Shown here piece after piece: positions 11,672 through 22,473 of a stretch of 64,000 nucleotides of DNA. The stretch is taken from assembly GCA_026027325.1 (NCBI GenBank), contig JAMSLZ010000005.1:992001-1056000 (forward strand). Reading direction: 5' to 3'. How positions within the stretch are numbered: the first letter of the stretch is position 1; each line of letters opens with the position of its first letter. Both the position numbers and the translations under genes were made by a program. Origin of the DNA: Actinomucor elegans. Its lineage: Eukaryota > Mucoromycota > Mucoromycetes > Mucorales > Mucoraceae. The notes below the pieces were generated by a model. The model made no database searches and had not been told where the DNA came from. It worked only from the letters and a program-made list of their open reading frames with translations.

Positions 11672-12500
11672 TATAGCCCTGAAAGGGAGTCATTAGAACT
11701 AGACTCTGTAAGACTGCAAGTGTCAGGCAGCATTATCATAAATTGTGCATTTGTTCGCATAAGTCACTCTTTTGAGATGTATTCACAAGACAAATGCACG
11801 TTTAATAACCTGGAAGAGGGTCATTGGAATTATATTATTAAGGATTACAAATATTGGACCGTGTTATTATAAACTGAGTCCTTGCTCGCTAATTTGGTTC
11901 ATTGAAGTAGAGACATGAAATACACGTACAAGACTTAGTAATCATTTAAAAACTAGAAAGAAAGCTTTTGGAACTATTGCAGATGTCAGGCAATGCTGTT
12001 CTATGCAGAATAATTTTTACAGACTAGGATCCATTGAACTAAAGAATTGGGATATGCATCACAAGGTTTTTAGTGCGCGCTTATAGGGCTGAAAGAAAGT
12101 CGTTTGAGCTACACTATAGAGATTGCCATGGCAAGTAGTGTTACAAGTTGGGCATTCTTCGCTGGCTGGGATCTACTGAATCAGAGACTCGGGATATACT
12201 CACAAGACTAATATGCATCTAAAGGATTATTGGAACTACTGCAAGTGTCAGGCAATGTTATTATAGACAGAGTGCTCCTCACCAACTGAGATCTATTGAA
12301 TCAGAGACTTAAGATATACATTACTAAAGCGAATATACACACACAAATTTGAACGAGAGCCATATATATTATATTAGAGATTGCAAGAATGACAGGTAAT
12401 GCTATTGTAAACAAGACTTACCTCACCTACTGGGATTTTTTTTTTTTTTTGAATCAGCCACTCGAGATATAATAGATCATACGGTTAATATGCGCCTATA
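11672..12500. repeat. Degenerate tandem array, about six units of 120-145 bp
   Basis: A composite motif recurs about every 130 bp. It begins as CTGAAAGGGAGTCATTAGAAC, then GAxTGCAAGTGTCAGGCA, then ATTATxATAAAC, GCTCCTCGCCAACTGGGATC, ATTGAATCAGAGACTCGGGA, and ends TATACTCACAAGACTAATAT. The core GCAAGTGTCAGGCA or its diverged form lies near 11717, 11850, 11980, 12125, 12245 and 12385. Copies differ by point changes and small indels, so the array is old. There is no conserved reading frame. A T14 run sits in the last copy (about 12438). It may be a satellite or the remains of a repeated element. Confidence 0.75.
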
Positions 12501-13102
12501 CGGATCTGAAACATAGCATTACTAACGTGATTTCATAAGCATTTTCTGTTCTTTTGAACCATTGGGCTTGGTTTCCGAGCTGTAAATCTCCAGAATAGTA
12601 ACCGACCTGTAACAGTAGGAAGCTCAAAAAGGCTAAACTATAGCATCAAGTTGACCTAGAGTACCAATAGATTGACTAGCCTACATAAGATGGTCAAAAG
12701 CCGTTGACTGAGATTTAAGCACTCTGCATATTTGTGTAAAACGTAGATGCCTGGTATCAAAGTTATATAGCGTATTATTATTTTATTATATAGCAGATAA
12801 AGATGATCTCTTTGTACTTGGAGATGAATGAGAGATTAATGCTATCATAGGTCCATCTCTATCATCAGCCGACTCATCGTTAACTCTTGTCATACTTTTA
12901 TTGTTTTCCCTTGTAGATATGTACTCCCCCAGGCACTTAATCTCAGTTATTTCTACATCCGTCCAGCTTACTTTGATTATTCTTACCTCATGTGATGTGA
13001 TATTAGTTATTAGATAGAATACTATATAAATATGACAAGTTTTCATTCTTTTCTTTTCTTTTTCTTTATTCTTTCTTCAAAAAACAGAATACTATATTAA
13101 AA
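12501..13102. other. Intergenic region upstream of metallothionein gene
   Basis: There is no gene on either strand that I can support; the minus-strand frame at 13046-12786 lacks family features. The last 80 bp contain the metallothionein core promoter. Nothing else was recognised. Confidence 0.5.
13023..13032 (+). promoter_or_regulatory. TATA box of metallothionein gene
   Basis: TATATAAATA lies 71 bp upstream of the metallothionein ATG and is followed by a pyrimidine-rich TTTTCATTCTTTTC initiator-like tract. A strong TATA box fits a highly inducible stress gene. No certain metal-response element was identified. Confidence 0.55.
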
Positions 13103-13246
13103 ATGCAAAACGGTGATGGAAAATGTTGCGGGTAAGTTAACATCTATTGATACAATCTTTTTTTTTTGAAACCTTAAGCTGATCTGTTACTATGTAGTAA
13201 CTGTGGTAGCAGCTGTACCTGTGCTTCTTGCGGTTGCAAGAAATAA
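13103..13246 (+). CDS. Very small copper-type metallothionein
   Basis: Two exons, 13103-13131 and 13198-13246, joined across a 66-nt intron (GTAAGT..TAG, splitting a Gly codon GG|T), encode 25 residues with seven cysteines at positions 8, 9, 12, 16, 18, 21 and 23. There are no aromatic residues, and the C-terminus is two lysines. Motifs: KCCGNCGSSCTC then ASCGC. Length, seven-Cys count and the CxC/CxxC pattern match the 25-26-residue copper metallothioneins of Neurospora and Agaricus, cytosolic chelators of Cu(I). The ATG context (ATTAAAAATGC) and an upstream TATA box support transcription. It lies 164 bp from the stop codon of the convergent MFS gene. It is too short for normal ORF thresholds and is unreadable without splicing. 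Metal specificity is inferred from the family, not seen. Confidence 0.82.
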
Positions 13247-13410
13247 AGAAATTATATAATAGCAAAACTGGCCTAAAAAACTCTATTACAAACATTCGGG
13301 TGACACGTATTATTGGTGATTCAAATTGACTTTCAACGCATAACTTGGTTTTTTCCTTATAATAAAGAGTTTTTGTTTTAAAATACAAGTTTTTATTACT
13401 ACTACTACTA

Positions 13411-15765
13411 TTATTGTTTGTCTTGAGCAAAACCTGATTTTCTTCTCATATGAATGCCTTTGTATTTGATATACACAAGTAGACACATGCCCAATATATT
13501 CAGAGCCGTCAAAATAACACACACATACCCAATCGATAAGGCTGAGCTAACGATAGGGGAAATGAAGCTCAATATGGCAGCCATTGTCATTCTGAAAAAG
13601 GTACAGCATGCTGTAACGGACGCACCTTTTCCCGGAACAGAATCTACCAAGTAAGCTGACCCTGCTGTGTAAACTTGAAAAAAAGAAATGGCTATGAGTG
13701 CATATTTCTTGCCGTTGCAAGATGTTTATATACCTTGGCTCATTCCAAAACACAAGATGCTAAAACCTATAATGGCTGGCCAGACTGAAAAATTGGCCAT
13801 GATGCTCCAACCAAAAAGTAATGCTCCTAGTGGGATCAAAAGAAACCCTCCTAGCCTGAAAAAAAAAAGACAAAAGTATTCTTCAGTAAAAAAAAAGTAT
13901 ACAAATTATGTGGCATTTACCGCAACGTACCATGCATTTAATGTGAGTCTGTCCTCAGCCTTAGAGACACTGTCTCTCATTTGACTAGATCTTTGTAATA
14001 GGTAATCAGAAATTCGACCAGATACAATGGAACCTGCAATGTTTCCGATGCCTGCCCCTAGAAAAGTCAAGCCTAACGTCATATCAAAGTGAACATTTGT
14101 AGGGCGCAATTAGAATTGTACTGTTACCTGTTTTCCAGGAACCAAAACCATAATGAATAAAGTAGATGTCTGGTATCAAGGTTTCCAATGTAAACATGGT
14201 ACCGAAGCATAAACCTATTTCAATCGCTACAAAGCACACAAAGATGTACCGCATCAAAACAAAGCTTTTGAAAGGATTGAAACTAGCTGGTGTAGCAAGT
14301 TGTTGTTGTTGTTGTTGCTGCTGCTGCTGCTGCTGCTGAGGCTCAATTGGATTAGTAGTAGTAATAGTAATATTGCTGTTGGTACTATCCAATTGACTAG
14401 GGCTTTTATCTGCTGGTGATGGTACAGCTGCTTCTGCTGCTGTAGGAACCAAAGTTGATTGACTTTGTAACTCTTCAAGATTCCTATCCCATTGACAATC
14501 TAGGCGGTAGGTTTCTGGAAAGAATGCAAAAAAGAATATGAATAGAAATATACCGTAACCTGCGGAAAACCAGAAAACACTTCTCCAGCCTACTGCTGTT
14601 GTGAGACCTCCTCCAATAATAGGACCTATCATACATACATTTAGTGTGGATCATATTATTTTTAAAGCAAACACTGACCCATTAGGGGACCCAAAAACAG
14701 CCCTATAAACAAAAAACTGAAGGCTGATCCTCTTTCAGCGATTTTCCAGCAGTCAGCAACGGTGCCTGCACCAACAGACATGGTAACTATGGAATCATCA
14801 GTCATATTGAATGACAAAATTATGAATGATCTATTGACTTTACCTGATGCCCCAACAGATTGAAAGCATCGAAATACAATCAAAAGCCAGATGTTTCCTG
14901 TAATTGCACAACCAATAGAAGCTCCAATGAATATCAATGCACCGATAAGATACAAGAATCTATAGGATACACAAAGAAAAATAGTGTGTAAGATGCTTCG
15001 CCTCATGTGATGAAACTAGATAGATCAATTTTTTTAACCTTCGAACGTGATAGTAATCTGAAATGGAAGCCCAAAACATTGGCTATAAAACATAGAACAT
15101 TAGTTCAATACACATATGGAAAGATTAGATATATTCCTTACTCCAATAGCTCCACAAAAGATGAACAATGAAGAGACGAGTGTAACTCCAATACCTGGTG
15201 GGTTCATTTCATTTTTGAGATCTGGGATACCAGGAAGCTACAATCAACAAATTCAGCACGCACTTTTTTTTTTAAAAAAATATAAAGTAGGTTTTTTTAA
15301 TATTACATAAATGGTCGCGCAAAACCCATTGAGAGATGCGCCGAGCGCCAAACAAGTTAAAATAAGCCGTTTCTTATGGGGTGTATACAACTGGGGATCC
15401 TCTGTTACATCCGACTTGAATGCCATCTTCTTTTTCACAAATTTAGTCCATTTAGACACCCACTGAGCACAAGTACGCTTTTTTTGTTCAACAAAGGCAC
15501 ATGTTTGGGTATCTGTGTAACTGTTTTGGTTATCTTTTGAAAATGTACTAACATTGCAAGGCGATAAGTGGTATTCATCAATGGGTAATTGTCTTGTCAT
15601 ATTGTATTTACTGGTGTCTAAAGGTATAATGTTTATAGAATTTGTTCCAGCTCTGTCAATCGGCGTAAAACTCGAGCTACCCACTCGTAGCGCTGACATG
15701 TCATATTGAACCTTGCCTTGATGATTGGGATTGTCGTATTTGTCTGGATAAGCATAGAGCTTCAT
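13411..15765 (-). CDS. MFS transporter of drug:H+ antiporter (DHA1-like) type
   Basis: Nine exons on the minus strand: 15765-15307, 15237-15142, 15082-15039, 14959-14844, 14786-14679, 14625-14128, 14072-13931, 13855-13734, 13673-13411. Total 1848 nt, 615 residues. A cytosolic N-terminal tail of about 130 residues precedes TM1 (GASLNGFCATIY then LPGIPDL). The loop 2-3 motif A is ASISDYYHVRRFLYLIG, and the antiporter motif C-like stretch is GPLMGPIIGGGL. PETYR follows TM6. The central cytosolic loop is Ser/Pro/Thr-rich and carries 13 consecutive Gln (about residues 371-383). The second half shows SWKTGLTFLGAGIGN and GRISDYLLQR. These features place it with fungal plasma-membrane DHA1 multidrug/polyamine exporters; the substrate cannot be told. 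Exon 3 uses a rarer GTTAAA donor. It is convergent with the metallothionein gene. Confidence 0.87.
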
Positions 15766-18528
15766 ATCAATGTTAAGTTTTTAGGTCCTTTTGTAAAGAA
15801 AATTAAGTCTTATTTATATATTTGTATAAACTTGCTGTAGAGTAGTAGTTCATTTTACTTCTTAGAAGCTAACAATACAATTACTCATCCAATTGCTTTA
15901 TTGTGTTGGCAGTGACTTGAAAACATCCTGTAAAAAAAAGTATATATGTAGGTGTGGGATCAATAAGTTAGCTCCACTTGTTTGGTTAGCTATTTATAAC
16001 GTAATTCGCAACTTCATTGTCTTAACCTATCGTGGATTTGGAATGTATGTACAAGCTAGCTTTTAAGCTCTTATTCGTCCTTTGCCTTTGCGAACTATGG
16101 TGTATTGATTTTTTCAATGCTAATCATTAAAGAGATTATTCGTGGCAGTTTAAAAAGAAGATGCATAATGCATAGCATGGAATTGCATACCCAGAAACTT
16201 GTATAACCTAGCCTATCTTTAAGGGAAAATACTACATATAAATGCCTTGAGATGTAGGAATTAAGGTTACATTATAAGCAACGTATCAAAAATATCTTTA
16301 TTGTCTTTCCAAAGCTGACACAAAGGCATATCGCCACTAATAAAAACATCATCGCCGTTTTTTTTAATTGACTGGCGGTTAAATGCTCGCTCAGGGTCAG
16401 GAAATATTTGACACCTATTTTAGCGCATTTTTATTGGTCACAACCTGAACGATAAATTAAAAGTTAAGTTAACAAAGGTTGTCTAGATTCTTATTACGTA
16501 TCCGATAGCGCAAATAAATACATATACCTCTAATTTGAGATGTCCTTGATAAAAGGTTGATATCTGCACTTTTTTTTTCATTAATACTGCCATAGCTCAT
16601 GAATTCTAAAACAAACACAATTGCATACTGTTGGATTGTCAGACTGTCGGGCATATCAAATATATGATTCTATAACAAATATTCGCACTTTACAAAACGA
16701 GAAACTTATAAAGAAAATTCAGATACGAGGTTATTCTCTTAAGTTTTCCCAAACCATTTTATTTTGAACATTTCTAGATCTCTCAGCCAGCTCTGGTTTA
16801 ATGTCGTAACAGAATACCGCTTTTATATAATCATCAGACGTTTTTAAACTTCGATACCAATTGCATTTTGGCTTTTTTTAGTCATTTGGGATCTCTTTTT
16901 TTTAGCGTAACTGTGATACCGCTTTTAATAAGAAAAAAGATGTATTGATAACTGAATTAAATGTTAGTAATAATTATATAGAAATCGAACACGTATTTTA
17001 TGATGGAAAGAATGTGTATCATCTCCTTCAAATCTATGAGTTATTTAATAAAAATTTAATTTTTGAGCAATTTATTTCAAAAATGCAGCCATAACTCAAC
17101 ACGTTGTATGTGATAAAACTTGTAAAAACTATACCTACATATCTATCAATGTATTCAAGCTATAGCGTTGCACAAAAATAGTAAAGCTTATGGAAATTGG
17201 GCTTCAGGATAAAACTTATTTTTTTTAAGGATTTGACCATTTTTAACATTTCTTCATCCCTCAACCGATTTCGGTTTAATGATGCGTGTTGATAACAAAT
17301 ACAAGTTCAAATAAACTAATGAGTCCATTAGAACTATTATTTAGCTTACATGCATTGAATGCTACTAATCGTAAGTTACATACATTTCAGTACGATCTAA
17401 ATTAATAGATTTTTAATTCTCTTAACCGAGCCCAGTCAAAGGACACATCTGATAAATGGGATATACTCAAGACTAGTTAATGCATTTATATGGATTTTTG
17501 TTTTAAATAAAATAAAATAAAATAAAATGCAATGTAAGTACATGTATTATTTAACAAGTGTTGGTAAATCACATGTATATGATTCAATCGAATAATATAT
17601 AAATATCTCTCAACCCTTCTCATCCAAATGTTTGCACCTCATTTGTGTATTATGTTCCGAGTGAAGCGTGACATTGGTTTAAACTGTAACAATGGATTTA
17701 CAGCGATAAAATAAGCTTTGGAGGCCTAAGCGTCGGGATCATCGGTATTTGAAACGTCGATCCAGGAACAGGCCATGAAGTGTAGCTAGTTTAATTTTAC
17801 TTCAATGTCAAAATCCCATCTACGATAAAGCTACATTGCAATCCCAGTTATATGATTGAGTCATTATATTTAAACAAAGGGAAAGCACTGTCGGTCCTAC
17901 TCTTTTCCTTTAAGTATGAATAATTCAATACAAAGTTTAAGCTAACAATATAGGATCGGTATGTTTCGGCTATACTCAATGCTTTTTTTTTATTATTATT
18001 ATTATTAGTACTAATGTACAATAGAGTTGGTTCTTTGTTACTGTATTAAAGTTAATTGCTACATATTTCAGTCTCCCAATATATTTTCAAGTTTTGTAAA
18101 TTTGGTCAAAACTTTCATGGTTAAAATATAGTCGAATATATATATAAATATATAGTCAAGCTGCATATTATGTCCTTGCGTATGTATTTGCATTGTTTGT
18201 ATGTATGCACGTTCTAGAAACCAGAACAAAAACAAAATTGAAAAAGCATTCTTGCAAAGTATGCATTAAATGTTTATATGAATAACTTGCATAGTAGTAG
18301 ATATGTATCTTGAAAAAAAAGATAGGAGATTGAGTGAAACATAATAGGGTTGGGTGGTGCATGATACAGAAGGAGAATGTATATATTTTATACAGCAATG
18401 AATAAAGAAAAAAAGTATGGATGAAAGCATAGATCAACAGTGCATATAAAACATATATATATATGTATATATGCAAGCAGGTTATAAGTAATAGGAGGAA
18501 TATGATACAACATTGACTTTATCTATTA
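15766..18528. other. Intergenic, 2.8 kb, AT-rich
   Basis: No gene was recognised. It contains the MFS promoter (15766-15900), several T runs, an (ATT)n run near 17990-18006, and, around 17320-17505, a diverged piece of the tandem repeat found at 11.7-12.5 kb (listed separately). The end nearest 18528 is the 3' flank of the kinesin-4 gene. Confidence 0.5.
17320..17505 (+). repeat. Dispersed fragment of the 130-bp repeat
   Basis: GGGATATACTCAAGACTAG at about 17458-17476, then TTAATGCATTTATATGGAT, closely follow the array consensus GGGATATACTCACAAGACTA then ATATGCATCTA. GTCCATTAGAACTATTATT near 17322 resembles the array's GTCATTAGAACTA. The order and spacing are broadly consistent with one diverged unit 5 kb from the array. 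Confidence 0.5.
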
Positions 18529-19898
18529 CTATATAGTAGGACTATTTGTTCGCATTGATGGGTTAGCGCCCGCTACTAATCTACTGTTGCCAATGAATGA
18601 TCTTCGAGCATTGGTCTTTGCAGATGCTAAATTCGCGGTTTCCAATATCTTTTCTAGACTTGCTTCATTCAAAAATGTCCCCTCATTTGCAGCTTTTCTC
18701 AAAGCATTTGTCAGCTGTCGTATCTGCAAGTTTGCTGCAGCCGTTTCTTCCGTTCTTTTTTTCAAAACCTGATTTTGCGCTTCATTGGTCTCTTCCACTT
18801 TCTTCTTGGCATCGACTGCAATGGCAATCCTTCTTTTGAGCTGTTGAATTTCTCTTTCATAGGCTACTGCTGCTTCACGTGCTTTATCGACTTCTACCTT
18901 CAAACCTTTGTTGAGTTGCTTCTTGTCCAATTTGAGTGCTTCAATGTCAGCGCGCAATCGACCGATCACTCCTTCGGCTTTAGCACGCGCAGTCAGTACG
19001 GCCTGAGTGGATTGTGTATGCTTTTTGCGTAATTCTTGATTTTCAGTAACAAGAAGTTTCATTTTGACTTCATATTGTGAACGCACTTCTTGAGCTAGAC
19101 GATTCTCTCTCAATTGCAATACACTTTGAGGTCGATCTGGTACTGTGGTGGTGGGAGGTGCCGGCGTTTGTGGTAGTGGTGGTGGTGCAGGAGCAGGAAT
19201 GACAGTGGCGCCAGCTTTTTTCAATGCAGCATCTCGCTGCTTTTGTACTTCAAATAAATGCTCTTTGAGTTCACTCAGTCTTTGTTCATAGTTTGTTCTC
19301 ATTTGAGTGTATTGATCCTCTGACTTTTCCAATTGACCGACTAGTTCCCGTTTTACAAGCAAATCGGCTTGTATTTGATGTAGCATCTTTAAAAGATTTC
19401 GACCTTGCCGTCTCATGTCTTTTGATTTTATGGGAGTAGTGTCGGTACCCTTGCCCCAGGTAGTGGATACACGAGAAGTAGTAATTGAACTATCTGTATC
19501 GTCCCACATGGAATCCAATGAGATTGATTTGCGTCGCTTAGCACTGTCAATGGATTGGGACTTGGGTGCATCTGACCAGGAAGGAACAGCCTAATGACTA
19601 TATGGTTAATGTATGTAATATACATATATATATATTATATATATAAATTAATTAATACTTTACAAGAGCCTCTAGTTCATCATCTTCAAAAGTATTTGGA
19701 GGACAAATATCTGCAGGCATTTGTGTTGGATTTTTGGTAAAGGGAAGACTTAACTCAGCCTCGTAGGCTAGATTTTCTGCAGGTGATGCCTGTAATACTG
19801 TTTCATCTGTTGACTGTGACCAAATACAACAAATAGTTTGCATATGCGCTAAGTAAAATTTAGAATCAACAAAAATTTCCCCCACTAACTACCAACTC

Positions 19899-19947
<49 letters not shown>

Positions 19948-21901
19948 ATACTTTATCTGTCATTCCCAAGTTACCCTTACCTCTTGGTTTATATCATGTG
20001 AAAAGTATGGATCTTCTTGAATGTATTCTAGACGCAACAATTCAATTAATTCATCCATATTGTTTTGCTGTTTTTTCTTGCTGGATGAAGATTTCATTCG
20101 ATGTATCACCGGCTTACGTTTATTACGACGACTAGAAGACAGACTTTTGTGATGGTGATGGTCATCCAATAGCTTTTTCTTTTTGTTATCAAAGAATCCC
20201 ATTGAAGATGAAACTTTGATAGCTGTAGAGTCTCGACCCTGTTGCTCTAGCTTGTTTCGGGTTTCAGCAATCTCTAGTTTTAGTGCCTGAAGCTGATGCG
20301 CATACTGCTGGATGATTGGATGAGATTCTGTTGGTAAAACTCCGTCCTCCGTCAACTGCAAAAGCAGCGAATCGCGTTCACTTTGAGCTTGGGCTAATTC
20401 TCTTGAGATCTGATGCGAATAAGTCTTGATGTGATTCATCTCCTCTTTCATTGTTTGTAATTCTTTGTCTAGAACTTGGCTTCCATTCACGTCACGCAAC
20501 ATAGCTATTTGAAGTTTGAGCTGTGCTACTTGGTTGCGTAAGTCTTCTGGTGAATCCTCTTGATTGATTTCGACTCGATTTTGGATATTGCGAGCTCGAT
20601 TGGCATATTTTAGCGTATTGAGTGTTTCTGCATAATCTGAATTTGAGGGACTAATACATGCCAACATGAGCGTATGGCTGTTTCCTCCCAAGCTATCTTG
20701 TAAAAGACGAGTCAATTTACTATCTCTATAAGGCACATGATGGGCTTTTTTGGATTCATCGCCTAGGGCGGAAATGACATTGCCTAAAGCCAAAAGCCCA
20801 CTATTGATGGAGATGCCTTCTTTCTGCCGTTCTCCAAGCGCATTGGTTCGTTTGAGCTACAAAGTATTCTATATTAGTACAGTAATCCGAGTTTTAGATA
20901 AAACTGGTTCAAATAATTACTCGTTCTGAACCTGCAAGATCAACAAAGTGAAACTTGGATACAAGACGCTTATTCATATCATCCTCTGTAATTTGTTGCT
21001 TTAAAGTAACTGAAAAGATGGCATGCGAACGTGAAGATGTTTTATTCATTTCGGTTGAGCCTGTGGTTCTTTGCTGAGATCCTATTCTCAGATGTCTATA
21101 TGTAAAATGTTGGTAAAAAAAATCTTATAATCTCTGTATTCAGTATACCTTATCAAGTCATCGACTGTATATACACGTTCTTCTTTAATGCCTGACCAAT
21201 AAATATTCCCATTCATATCTTCTCGAATGGTTGGATGACTCTCTTGGTATGCTAAAAGATCATTGATCTCTTCATTGTATAATTCGACAAAGGATGTATA
21301 TATCTGGAAGGTATTCTTGAGCTGCAGCATTCGATCGAAAAGTGAGATTGCAAAGCGAGGTATGATGCCTAGTTTTGATAATACATTAGAGTCCCTTTTT
21401 ATATTCCTATGCAATATCTTACCTTGGTCTGACGGGTTGGAACAAGGCTCTAAACCTGTGCCCATACTGTACGTCTTCCCTGAACCAGTTTGCCTACCAT
21501 ATATGCGTAAATAACAAATAAGCACATACGAGTACAAACACTTTACCCATAAGCAAGTATAGTGGCATTTTTACTGTATAGAGCACATTAATATATATAT
21601 ATGTATATATAAAATTCAGGCACAAAAAATACCAACCCTTCAGTAAAACGATCGAGCAAAGGCAAGATACTACCATTGTAAAGTTCTTCTTGAGTTGAAC
21701 TTGGAGGATAGACAAAGTCAAATGTGAACGATCTATCGAGTCCAATGTAAATTTGAGGTTCATCTTGAACAAATGAAATACAATCTTGATTCCATTGATT
21801 TTCAAATAGGGGCCTAACCCTTAACGCCACTCTATAAGAATACTGTAAACAACTGTTTTTATATTGTCTGTTCGTTTTTACCTGACAGCAGTAGTAGCCA
21901 T
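18529..21901 (-). CDS. Kinesin-4 family motor (KIF4-like chromokinesin)
   Basis: Nine exons on the minus strand: 21901-21882, 21831-21637, 21573-21547, 21493-21423, 21368-21149, 21095-20921, 20856-19981, 19813-19664, 19590-18529. Total 2796 nt, 931 residues. The motor is N-terminal: VALRVRPL at residues 8-15, P-loop GQTGSGKT at about 81-88, switch [12 protein letters not shown], switch [10 protein letters not shown] at about 229-236. The signature [19 protein letters not shown] and [19 protein letters not shown] are typical of kinesin-4 proteins, which control microtubule plus-end growth and the spindle midzone. Coiled coils follow (about 340-460 and 600-880), with a His/Lys/Ser-rich stretch in the seventh exon and a Pro-rich break ([15 protein letters not shown]). 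It is shorter than animal KIF4 (about 1230 aa) and I see no Cys-rich tail. The 19981-19813 intron contains a 42-bp homopolymer. Confidence 0.9.
19902..19943. repeat. T42 homopolymer inside a kinesin-4 intron
   Basis: An unbroken T run of 42 bp (A42 in the minus-strand transcript) lies within the intron between exons 7 and 8 of the kinesin-4 gene, close after the GTAAGG donor. Length may be affected by sequencing error. Confidence 0.8.
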
Positions 21902-22230
21902 AAGTCACGCGAAAGTATCTGCCGGTGTATCTTCTAATAATAATAAAAGAATCTGAAATAACAGAAAACGTGCTGGCATAAGCACGCGCTGGTGTCTAAT
22001 GCTCTTTTAGCTGATATCCTTTTTTTTTTTGAGCAGGAGTATAGTGTAGGTGTAACAAGATTTTTTTCGATCATAGTTCCAGACTCTGTAGCAGGTGGAT
22101 CGGGCCCTTTGCTAAGGCCATCTACTTATCCGGGTGTACATACCACTTGATATAGATATAGTAATTTTTTTTCATTATATATAGTGTGTGATTGTCTAAT
22201 TCAACACTTCTTTACTCTTTTTTCTTTATA
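21902..22230. promoter_or_regulatory. Divergent promoter, kinesin-4 and small ORF
   Basis: This 329-bp intergenic region separates the kinesin-4 ATG (-) and the 80-aa protein ATG (+). TATATATAG at about 22175-22183 lies 50-55 bp before the plus-strand ATG. A GC-richer patch (GCAGGTGGATCGGGCCCTTT, about 22091-22110) may hold regulatory sites. No specific factor site is recognised. Confidence 0.45.
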
Positions 22231-22473
22231 ATGAACTCTTCCACTACTACATGTCGCCGAAACTCATTTTCTTCCTTTGTAAAGAACCTTCTCTTGCTTG
22301 TATCGCCTTCAAATAACGGCAACGAAGATTTAGAAACGACTTCTTCAGAACACAGTCCTTTCCAAGACATGTACTTTTCATTTCCTGCATTCGAAGAGCC
22401 AGAAGAACCATCCACTTGTGGTCAAAGCCATCATCAACCTTACATTGCTAAATCCAACCGTATTATGTGTTAA
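22231..22473 (+). CDS. Small Ser-rich protein of 80 residues, unknown
   Basis: The ATG follows TTTTTTCTTTATA and a TATA box about 55 bp upstream. The frame runs 80 codons to TAA at 22471-22473. The N-terminus is Ser/Thr/Arg-rich (SSTTTCRRNSFSSFVKNLLL), the middle acidic (GNEDLETTSSEH, EEPEEPSTC), and the protein ends NRIMC. RRNSFSS could be a basophilic kinase site, and the terminal Cys might be lipidated, though it is not a CaaX box. No known domain is recognised, and it has no intron. The long CT-rich 3' flank lacks other frames. Promoter architecture and a clean frame favour a real gene, but coding status rests on that alone. Confidence 0.5.
   Translation: MNSSTTTCRRNSFSSFVKNLLLLVSPSNNGNEDLETTSSEHSPFQDMYFSFPAFEEPEEPSTCGQSHHQPYIAKSNRIMC

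Noticed and set aside
12786..13046. 86-codon minus-strand frame before the metallothionein
   Set aside because: No family features, and it overlaps the metallothionein promoter with its TATA box.
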